NCBI GenBank assembly: GCA_031274845.1
Contig: JAISPN010000267.1
Span: 1-9,156 of the forward strand
Direction: 5' to 3'
From: Acidobacteriaceae bacterium
GTDB taxonomy: Bacteria > Acidobacteriota > Vicinamibacteria > Vicinamibacterales > CAVVIG01
DNA length: 9,156 bases
Shown here: positions 1 through 5,555 of the stretch, one piece after another
How the letters are laid out: every line of letters begins with the position of its first letter
How positions within the stretch are numbered: the stretch's first letter is position 1
The notes under the pieces: model-generated
The model's input: the letters and a program-made list of their open reading frames with translations, nothing else
What the model was told of the DNA's origin: nothing
Database searches by the model: none
Program-made: the position numbers and the translations under genes

Positions 1-444
1 GGCGTCGCCGATGCGCTCTACGCGGAGGCGACGAAAAGAAGTGATGTCGCGCTACAGCGTCCCTTCCACACGGAGTTGCCGCTCGTCCTGCGTGGGGAAT
101 ACGAAGAAGGATTGCAGGGAGTGTACGGCGTGGACGCCCTCACCAACATCGCGCGGGGCGCGGACATCGAACGCGCGACGCTGACGCCGGTGTGCATCGG
201 TCATCGGCTCGATCGCGATCGTCACGCGGAATTGGTGTTCGTCGTGTTCGACACGGCGGAATTCCAGCAGATGCGGCGCGACCTGATGCCAATGTTTCCC
301 GAACACGCCGGCACCGGTATTTACGATCCAGACACGCTGACACCCGTGCTGCCGATTGCCGCCAGCGACGCGGACCTCACCCACTGGTGGCCACTCACCA
401 TCGATCGCGCCACGGACTGCCTAGCGCCCCTCCGCGCCGAGTAA
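1..444 (+). CDS. Unrecognised protein, C-terminal fragment (5' end outside window)
   Basis: Frame 1 is open from the first base to a TAA at 442-444, giving 148 residues with no obligatory start inside the window, so this is most likely the 3' end of a longer gene. A TTG at 76 could serve as a start but has no convincing ribosome binding site. The chain is soluble-looking and acidic, without membrane segments, repeats or metal-binding Cys/His clusters. It contains a hydrophobic strand-like stretch (ELVFVVFDTAEF) and ends LAPLRAE. I do not recognise a family and assign no function. It is convergent with guaD, with 8 bp between the stop codons. Its frame shows the strong third-position G/C preference of the rest of the window, which supports its being coding. 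A link to purine metabolism through the neighbour would be speculation. Confidence 0.6.
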   Translation, partial: GVADALYAEATKRSDVALQRPFHTELPLVLRGEYEEGLQGVYGVDALTNIARGADIERATLTPVCIGHRLDRDRHAELVFVVFDTAEFQQMRRDLMPMFPEHAGTGIYDPDTLTPVLPIAASDADLTHWWPLTIDRATDCLAPLRAE

Positions 445-452
445 CGCGCCAC

Positions 453-1766
453 CTATCTGGCGTCGGAAAACGCGCTGCGAAAAACAACCGACCCGGCGAC
501 GCGGACTTCGCGCACGTGCTCTCGTCCGCCAAGCGTGAAGATCGCCGCGACCGCTTGGTCGAGCGTGCCGGCGCGCGCGAGGACGTCGCCGAGCACGTCG
601 TGCGCGCCCGGACGGATGTAGACGAAGTCCGCGGCCTGGCCACTGCGAAAGTCGCCGACGTCATCGAGCCCAAGCGCCTCGGCACCCGCGCGCGTCGCGA
701 GATACAGCACGTGCGCCGCCGTGAGCCCGAATCCGTGCGGCATCAGGCGCTGCGTGAGGTACGCCTGCAACCCTTCCTTCAAGAGGCTGAATCCGGTCCC
801 GCCGCCGACATCAGTCCCGAGCGCGACGTGGACGCCCGCCTCGATGTGCGGCCGCAGCGGAAACATCCCGCTGCCAAGCGCCGCGTTACTGCACGGACAG
901 TGCGCAACCGCTGTGCGTGACGCGGCCAGCCGTTCGAGTTCCCCGGCGGTTGTCCACACGCTGTGCGCCATCACCGCGCGCGGGCCGCACAGCCCAAAGC
1001 GTTCGTAGACGCCGAAATAATCGCGCGCCCACGGAAACTGCCGGTCGACGTCCGTCACCTCGCAACTGTTCTCGTTCAGATGCGTCTGAAAACCAAGATG
1101 CTCGTGTTCGCGCATCAGCGTCTGACACACGTCGAGCATCCCTTCCGACGCCGAGACGGCAAACCGCGGCGTGACGGCGTACCGCAGTCGTCCGTGTTGG
1201 TGATAGCGGCGAATCAACCGCGTGCTCTGCTGATACGCCTCCTCCGGTGACTGGTGCAACTCCGGACGAAGCGAGCGATCCGACAACACAAGACCGCTGA
1301 CGATTCTCAGCCCGGCGCGAGCCGCCGCGTCAAACAGGGCGGCGGTCGCCGTCTCGAAGTGCGCGCCAAACACCAGCGCGGTCGTCGTTCCGTGCGCGGC
1401 GAGGTGATGAACGAACCGCTGCGCCGTGTCCGTCGCGTAGGCCTCGTCGGCCATGCGCGACTCTTCGGGCAACGCCACGCGTGCGAGCCACTCGAACAGA
1501 CTGTGACCGAGACTTCCGATCACCCGCATCTGCGGAAAGTGCACGTGCGCGTCGACAAAGCCGGGCACGATGAATCCACCGCGCCAGTCAGTGACGGCCG
1601 CCTCTGGCGCCATCGCCGCGATCTCGTGATACGAACCCACCGCGAGAATCCGGCCGTCCTGAATGAGCAGCCCGCCGTCTTCAAACGTTTGCAGCGCTTG
1701 CGACTCCTTGAACGGATTCGCTGGCGTATGCGCAATGCTTGCCCGCAGTAACTCGCGCGTGCTCAT
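453..1766 (-). CDS. guaD: Guanine deaminase (guanine aminohydrolase)
   Basis: A 437-residue member of the metal-dependent amidohydrolase superfamily, cytosolic, converting guanine plus water to xanthine plus ammonia in purine salvage/catabolism. Seen in order: an N-terminal beta-rich segment; the metal motif PGFVDAHVHFPQ (about 68-79, His74 and His76), whose HxHxPQ form is typical of guanine deaminases; HLNEN (229-233) with a metal-ligand His; AHSVW (267-271) with the second ligand His; HCPCSNAALGSGMFPLR (289-305), the substrate-pocket loop; and LGTDVGGGTGFS (316-327) with the catalytic/metal Asp319. A C-terminal stretch (GDFRSGQAADFVYI) closes the composite beta-sandwich. All expected ligands are present and the length is normal for the family. 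The start ATG (1764-1766) follows a GAGGG-like site overlapping the stop of the small upstream ORF, so coupling is possible. No xanthine dehydrogenase, uricase or purine permease gene is next to it here. The family call is secure. Confidence 0.95.
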   Translation of the reverse strand: MSTRELLRASIAHTPANPFKESQALQTFEDGGLLIQDGRILAVGSYHEIAAMAPEAAVTDWRGGFIVPGFVDAHVHFPQMRVIGSLGHSLFEWLARVALPEESRMADEAYATDTAQRFVHHLAAHGTTTALVFGAHFETATAALFDAAARAGLRIVSGLVLSDRSLRPELHQSPEEAYQQSTRLIRRYHQHGRLRYAVTPRFAVSASEGMLDVCQTLMREHEHLGFQTHLNENSCEVTDVDRQFPWARDYFGVYERFGLCGPRAVMAHSVWTTAGELERLAASRTAVAHCPCSNAALGSGMFPLRPHIEAGVHVALGTDVGGGTGFSLLKEGLQAYLTQRLMPHGFGLTAAHVLYLATRAGAEALGLDDVGDFRSGQAADFVYIRPGAHDVLGDVLARAGTLDQAVAAIFTLGGREHVREVRVAGSVVFRSAFSDAR

Positions 1767-1779
1767 CGACGAGCGACCC

Positions 1780-1965
1780 TCACCGCGCCATGAACGCGCG
1801 CGGATGCTGCTCGAACTTGTCGTCGTGGTTGAATACGATCAACGCCCGGCCGGTCGCCACGTTCGCCAAAATAGTGAGGGGAAGCAGGGTAAACAGTCGC
1901 GTATTACGGTGGGATATCAACGTCGCCCGCTGTTGTAATACGAGAGCCTGATCGCGCCTTGCCAT
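1780..1965 (-). CDS. Possible small protein upstream of guaD (61 aa, unrecognised)
   Basis: A 61-codon ORF on the same strand as guaD, starting ATG at 1963-1965 and ending TGA at 1780-1782, 13 bp before the guaD start. An AGGA lies 8 nt upstream of the ATG, a reasonable ribosome binding site. The protein is basic at the N-terminus, has a hydrophobic stretch (LFTLLPLTILANVATGRALIVF, broken by polar residues) at about 24-45, then a polar tail (HDDKFEQHPRAF). One weak membrane segment is possible. Third-position GC is only moderate over the first half and high over the second, so the frame is not uniformly convincing. It could be a real leader/small membrane protein, the remnant of a larger gene, or chance. 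No family is recognised. Overlapping plus-strand ORFs in this stretch look less coherent. Confidence 0.4.
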   Translation of the reverse strand: MARRDQALVLQQRATLISHRNTRLFTLLPLTILANVATGRALIVFNHDDKFEQHPRAFMAR

Positions 1966-2059
1966 GTCGTGAATCCTACGCCGAAATTACATATGCATGA
2001 TCTTTTGTCGATAGAACAGAATGTCCTTTCATGGAACAGAATGTAATGGCCCGCTGCAA
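1966..2059. promoter_or_regulatory. Divergent intergenic control region
   Basis: This 94-bp gap separates the leftward guaD side from the rightward ABC ATPase operon and must hold the promoters for both. It is clearly richer in A/T than the surrounding coding DNA, especially 1983-2045. It contains a TTACATATGCAT stretch (1987-1998) made of overlapping short palindromes, and a tandem imperfect 20-bp repeat (2011-2050). TTGTCG at 2005-2010 could be a rightward -35 element, but no good -10 box lies at the right distance. No leftward promoter matches well either. I see no riboswitch fold or terminator. If the ATPase instead starts at the in-frame ATG at 2021, the right end of this region is coding. 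Confidence 0.5.
2011..2050. repeat. Tandem imperfect 20-bp direct repeat, candidate operator
   Basis: Bases 2011-2030 and 2031-2050 align at 15 of 20 positions. The identical core GAACAGAATGT occurs at 2014-2024 and 2034-2044. The 20-bp period is close to two turns of B-DNA, placing both cores on the same face of the helix. This fits a pair of binding sites for a cooperatively bound regulator, located just upstream of the likely ATPase start at 2060. The regulator is not in the window. A chance or replication-slippage duplication cannot be excluded. Confidence 0.5.
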
Positions 2060-2746
2060 ATGATACAGATTCGACAAATCCGCAAAGAGTTTCAGGGCAA
2101 GCGTCGCGTGGCGGCCCTTGACGACGTCAGCTTGTCGATCGAGCGGGGCGAGATGGTCTCGATCGTCGGCCCCTCCGGATCGGGTAAATCGACGTTACTC
2201 AATTTGATCGGCGGTCTCGACCGGCCCACCTCCGGCGAGATCGCAATCGACGGTCAGTTACTGAGCCACCTCACCGACGATCAACTCACGATGGTGCGCC
2301 GCGACAAAATCGGGTTCATCTTCCAGTTCTTCAACCTGCTGCCGACACTGAGCAGCCTTGAAAACGTCGGGCTCCCGCTGCACCTGCGCGGCTGGAGCCG
2401 GCGCGAGGTCGAAGCGCGGGCGCGCGAACTGTTGACGCTGGTGAAACTCGACACACGCCTCCATCACTTGCCCGACGAACTCTCCGGCGGCGAACGGCAA
2501 CGCGTCGCTATCGCGCGAGCGCTGTCGATCTATCCGCCCGTGCTGCTCGGCGACGAACCCACCGGCAACCTCGACACTGCGACAGGACGCGATATCCTCG
2601 CCTTGATTCACGATCTCCATCACCGCCTCGGCTCAACCGTCGTCATCGTCACGCACGACATGGCCGTCGCCGAACGTTGCGACCGCACCATCTCGCTCCG
2701 CGACGGCCGAATCGTGCAAGACCTTCGACGGAAGCAGGCACAATAA
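2060..2746 (+). CDS. LolD/MacB-type ABC transporter ATP-binding protein
   Basis: A 228-residue free-standing nucleotide-binding domain, cytoplasmic side of the inner membrane, which would power an FtsX-like (type VII/MacB-LolCDE) permease. Motifs in order: aromatic/A-loop region near FQGKRRVAAL; Walker A GPSGSGKS (37-44); Q-loop FIFQFFNLLPTLSSLENV (87-104), the wording characteristic of LolD/MacB proteins; signature LSGGERQRVAIARAL (141-155); Walker B VLLGDEPTGNLD (161-172) with catalytic Glu; H-loop VTHD (197-200). All catalytic residues are intact. I chose ATG 2060 because family members begin MIQI.. directly before this strand. An in-frame ATG at 2021 would add 13 residues and place the repeat inside the gene. 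Neither start has a good Shine-Dalgarno sequence. It is followed after 2 bp by the LolA-like gene. The usual FtsX-domain permease gene is absent, which is the odd feature. Confidence 0.9.
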   Translation: MIQIRQIRKEFQGKRRVAALDDVSLSIERGEMVSIVGPSGSGKSTLLNLIGGLDRPTSGEIAIDGQLLSHLTDDQLTMVRRDKIGFIFQFFNLLPTLSSLENVGLPLHLRGWSRREVEARARELLTLVKLDTRLHHLPDELSGGERQRVAIARALSIYPPVLLGDEPTGNLDTATGRDILALIHDLHHRLGSTVVIVTHDMAVAERCDRTISLRDGRIVQDLRRKQAQ

Positions 2747-2748
2747 GC

Positions 2749-3525
2749 ATGATGCGCGTGTCTCGCGGACTGAGTGTTCTTGTGCTGGCGTGTGCGGTTG
2801 CGTACACCGGACACATTCATGCCGCGGACAACGCGCGGCAGATTGTCGAGGAGGCCGAGCGGCGCACTGACGCGAGTTCTCAGCGGTACGAAGGGGTGCT
2901 GCAGGTGTTCGATGCCAAGGGGAAGGTGTCGGACAAGCGCTGGACGTTCGAACGGCTTGGCGCGCACGGACAGAGCAAGTCGATTTTGCGCTTCACGGCT
3001 CCCGCCGAGGTGAAAGGCGTGGCGTTGCTGGTCGTCAATCACTCTGACCGCGCATCCGATCAGTGGATGTGGACGCCGTCCATCGAACGCGACCGCCGGA
3101 TTGCGCTGCAGGATCGATCGACGCGCTTCTTCGGCACCGATTTCAGCTTCGAGGATCTCGAAGAGCGTGACGTCGACCAGTTCAACTACACGCTGCTTGG
3201 CGAAGAATCGATCGACGGCGCGGTGTGCTGGCGGATCGAATCGACGCCGGCAAAAACGAAGTCGTCGCAGTACACACGATCGATCGTCTGGATCCGGAAA
3301 GACATCTACGCGCTCGCGCGCATCGAGAACTACGTCAAAGACAAAGCCGTGCGGCGTCTGAACTACTCGAACATTCAAAACGTGCAGGGCATCTGGACGG
3401 CGCGCCAGATGGAGATGGCCGACCTCGCGCGTGGCAGCCGGACACGGTTGACGCTCGACAACCTTCAGTACAACGTCCCGCTCAAGGATGAACAGTTCAC
3501 GCTGCAAGCGCTGCGACGGCAGTAA
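2749..3525 (+). CDS. LolA-like outer membrane lipoprotein-sorting protein (periplasmic)
   Basis: A 258-residue exported protein. The N-terminus MMRVSRG, a hydrophobic core (about 8-20) and HIHA before ADN give a likely Sec signal peptide cut near residue 25. A Cys at 15 follows VLA, but Leu at -2 makes a lipoprotein site unlikely. The mature part matches the LolA-fold 'outer membrane lipoprotein-sorting' group (PF17131-like). Diagnostic stretches are RFTAPAEVKGVALLVVN (81-97), WMWTPSIERDRRIAL (106-120), FFGTDFSFEDLEER (127-140) and the closing NVQGIWTARQMEMAD and YNVPLKDEQF. Known relatives fold as an open beta-barrel that binds acyl chains and are commonly encoded beside MMPL/RND or ABC permeases; the cargo is unknown. 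A GAAGCAGG at 2731-2738, inside the end of the ATPase gene, can act as ribosome binding site. ATG 2749 and ATG 2752 are equally possible starts. It sits 2 bp after the ATPase and 7 bp before the barrel gene, so operon membership is clear. Confidence 0.85.
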   Translation: MMRVSRGLSVLVLACAVAYTGHIHAADNARQIVEEAERRTDASSQRYEGVLQVFDAKGKVSDKRWTFERLGAHGQSKSILRFTAPAEVKGVALLVVNHSDRASDQWMWTPSIERDRRIALQDRSTRFFGTDFSFEDLEERDVDQFNYTLLGEESIDGAVCWRIESTPAKTKSSQYTRSIVWIRKDIYALARIENYVKDKAVRRLNYSNIQNVQGIWTARQMEMADLARGSRTRLTLDNLQYNVPLKDEQFTLQALRRQ

Positions 3526-3532
3526 TCGCGCC

Positions 3533-4789
3533 ATGCGCTGGCGGTTCTCGTTCGCTCTCGTCGCGGTGCTGCTCATGAGCATCACCAGTGCTTCCGCTCA
3601 ACCGCTCACGCAACGCGGATTTGTTGAAGTGAACGGCATCGGCTTCTTCGAGAACGCGCCGAACGATTCCACGCAGGCCGTCGTCAATCTGCTGGCGCGC
3701 GAGGAGCTGTTTGCAAAACCGACGGACTGGTTGCAGTTTGCCGGTGGCATCGATATGCGCGCGAACTCTCACGACGAGGTTGACGGCCGCTGGACGTTCG
3801 ACGTGAGCGATCGCGGCGTGCGCCGGCCACGACTCGCGCTGCGGCGCTTGACGGCGACAGTGACGCGCGGGCCTGTCACGATCGATATAGGAAAGCAGTT
3901 CATCCGCTGGGGCACGACCGACATCGTCACCCCCACCGACCGCTTCGCGCCGAAGGATTTTCTCGATCCGCTCAACACCGACTTTCTCGGCGTGACGGCG
4001 CTCCGCACCGTCGCGCGCGTCAACGACGAGACGTTCGACGTCGTCTGGACGCCACGCATGACGCCGAGCCGCATACCGCTACTTGATCAACGATGGACCA
4101 ACGTGCCGCCCGAGGGACAAGGTCTCCCGCTGCGCGAGGCCGAGACCAGCGTGCCGAACGGATCGCAGTTCGGCCTGCGATGGGGACATACGCAGGGCAG
4201 CCTTGAGTATTCCTTCTCGTTCTTCAACGGCTTCAACCATCTGCCAGATATCGCGCCACAGGTGGTCACGCGTCCCGACGCGCCAACGGTTCCGGTCGCC
4301 ATCGACATCGCTCGCATCTATCCGCCGATTCGCACGTTCGGCGGCGACATGTCGCTGCCGATGCCGTGGCTCACGCTGAAAGCGGAGGCGGCCTACGTTA
4401 CGACGTCATCGAGCGCGAGCGACGAGTACGGTTTGTATGTCGTGCAGCTCGAACGTCAACGCGGCGAGTGGATGTTCATCGGCGGCTACGCCGGGGAAAT
4501 CGTGTCGCGTCGCGCCGCGTTTGACACGTTCGCGCCCGATCGCGGCACGAGTCAATCCGTGCTGGGCCGCGCGGCGCTCACCATCGACGTGAACCGCAGC
4601 CTCGCGTTTGAAACAGCGGTCCGTCAGAACCTGCACGGCGCTTACGGCAAGGCTGAATTCTCACAAGCCTCAGGGCAGCACTGGCGCGTGACCGCCACCG
4701 GCGTCGTGCTCATCGGCCGGGACGATGACTTCTTTGGGCAGTATCGGCGCAACTCCCACGCGATGCTGACCGCGCGATACAGCTTCTGA
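3533..4789 (+). CDS. Outer-membrane beta-barrel protein (DUF1302-like)
   Basis: A 418-residue outer-membrane protein. The N-terminus MRWRFSFALVAVLLMSITSASA is a clear Sec signal with a predicted cut before QPL. The mature chain shows alternating polar/hydrophobic strands throughout and ends LTARYSF, with the terminal Phe expected for BAM-dependent insertion. The segment IDIGKQFIRWGTTDIVTPTDRF (about 117-138) resembles the conserved 'G-Q-x-x-x-W-G' stretch followed by a x-P-x-D/L loop seen in DUF1302 and related porin-like barrels, which often sit beside LolA-like proteins and hydrophobic-substrate exporters. An upstream in-frame start at 3488 would add 15 residues ahead of the signal peptide and overlap the previous gene, so I prefer ATG 3533, 7 bp after the LolA-like stop. 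No good Shine-Dalgarno is visible, so translational coupling is likely. Substrate unknown; the barrel class is firm, the exact family less so. Confidence 0.75.
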   Translation: MRWRFSFALVAVLLMSITSASAQPLTQRGFVEVNGIGFFENAPNDSTQAVVNLLAREELFAKPTDWLQFAGGIDMRANSHDEVDGRWTFDVSDRGVRRPRLALRRLTATVTRGPVTIDIGKQFIRWGTTDIVTPTDRFAPKDFLDPLNTDFLGVTALRTVARVNDETFDVVWTPRMTPSRIPLLDQRWTNVPPEGQGLPLREAETSVPNGSQFGLRWGHTQGSLEYSFSFFNGFNHLPDIAPQVVTRPDAPTVPVAIDIARIYPPIRTFGGDMSLPMPWLTLKAEAAYVTTSSSASDEYGLYVVQLERQRGEWMFIGGYAGEIVSRRAAFDTFAPDRGTSQSVLGRAALTIDVNRSLAFETAVRQNLHGAYGKAEFSQASGQHWRVTATGVVLIGRDDDFFGQYRRNSHAMLTARYSF

Positions 4790-4790
4790 A

Positions 4791-5465
4791 CTAATCCGCC
4801 GGCGCGGCAAGGAGCAGCCGGTTCTTCGGCGTGATCGCGGCAGGAATCGTCTGCGTCCACACGCGATATCCGGCGGCTTCGAGCGCCACCGCGCGCCGGA
4901 CATCCATCGCCATCGGACCATCCAGCCATCCTGACAACGGATCGCCCTCGCGCGCCAGCGCGTGACAGCACGGCAGCACCGCCACGCGCGCACGGACGGC
5001 GGCGGCGCGATCGAGAATCCGATCGGTCAAGCCGCCGCACGCATGGCTCGACACCACGACATCGGTGGACGCAAGCTCGAACGTCTCGAGGCTCACCGTT
5101 GCCCATCGCACCTTCGCCGAGAGATGCGGCCAGACGGCAACGAGCGCCTCGTGAATTTTCTCGGCGGACGAAGGACGGTGCGCGTCGACCGCCACCGCGT
5201 CCGTGGACGAATCATCGAGCAGCAGCATCAGGTGCGCGAGCAGGCCATGTCCAGCGGCCAGATCGACCACCCGCCCGCCTTTGAACAGACGACGCGCGCG
5301 ACGGGCCACTTCCCACGCCTCGTACAGCTCCTTGCGCGGCAGGCATCGCGCCGCGCACAGCGCGCGCGCAACGCGATCGAACAAGGTCGCGCCGGAAAAA
5401 CGTCCGAGGTCGTGTTCCGTGAGACGACCGCGGGCGCCGGGCGCAAACCGGACGCTTCGTTCCAT
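4791..5465 (-). CDS. Class I SAM-dependent methyltransferase, HACG/PCC type (PF13679-like)
   Basis: A 224-residue cytosolic protein. Rossmann motif I is VVDLAAGHG (66-74), followed by an acidic motif II position (AVDAHRP, 92-97). Motif IV is replaced by SSHACGGLTDRILDRA (139-154), and VLPCCHAL follows (163-170). The paired HACG and PCC signatures are those of the Methyltransf_32 family, which includes eukaryotic GSTCD and METTL25-type proteins; their substrates are largely unknown, so I give no specific reaction. The conserved Cys residues (143, 166, 167) with His141 and His168 could bind a metal or shape the SAM pocket (inference). The frame stays open far upstream because of antisense coding in the ABC gene, but the start is placed at ATG 5463-5465: upstream residues read as antisense. 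No strong ribosome binding site is seen. It is divergent from the exporter genes and convergent with the barrel gene, 1 bp between stops. Confidence 0.8.
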   Translation of the reverse strand: MERSVRFAPGARGRLTEHDLGRFSGATLFDRVARALCAARCLPRKELYEAWEVARRARRLFKGGRVVDLAAGHGLLAHLMLLLDDSSTDAVAVDAHRPSSAEKIHEALVAVWPHLSAKVRWATVSLETFELASTDVVVSSHACGGLTDRILDRAAAVRARVAVLPCCHALAREGDPLSGWLDGPMAMDVRRAVALEAAGYRVWTQTIPAAITPKNRLLLAAPAD

Positions 5466-5555
5466 GACGAAGGATTTTACGGTGCCCGGCCATCGCGAGT
5501 TTGGAACTATGATCGGTGGTCCCGAGATACTTTGCCCAGCTAAGCGTTTATCCCT
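5466..5555. promoter_or_regulatory. Divergent promoter region, methyltransferase / ABC exporter
   Basis: This 90-bp gap separates the leftward methyltransferase start from the rightward exporter operon and is expected to carry both promoters. TATGAT at 5508-5513 is a fair -10 box for the rightward operon, but nothing resembling a -35 box lies 17 bp upstream. No inverted-repeat operator or recognisable regulator site is visible. The ATG at 5556 has no clear Shine-Dalgarno sequence (the preceding bases are pyrimidine-rich). Confidence 0.3.

Noticed and set aside
192..920. 242-codon plus-strand ORF spanning the convergent junction
   Set aside because: It overlaps both the left-edge gene and guaD in other frames, is Arg-rich and has no family features. 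guaD is certain.
1987..1998. TTACATATGCAT as a BlaI/MecI-type operator
   Set aside because: It resembles the TACA-N2-TGTA half-site pattern but has a mismatch in the core and only a weak dyad, and no BlaI or BlaR1 gene is present. In an AT-rich gap this can arise by chance.
2021..2059. ATG 2021 as start of the ABC ATPase
   Set aside because: It would add 13 residues not usual in LolD/MacB proteins, has no ribosome binding site and would put the tandem repeat in coding sequence. It is not excluded, only less likely than 2060.
3488..3532. Upstream start of the beta-barrel gene
   Set aside because: Starting here would place 15 residues ahead of a clean signal peptide and overlap the LolA-like gene. 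ATG 3533 fits the signal sequence.
2620..3585. 321-codon minus-strand ORF
   Set aside because: Antisense shadow of the LolA-like gene, whose signal peptide and conserved motifs are on the plus strand.
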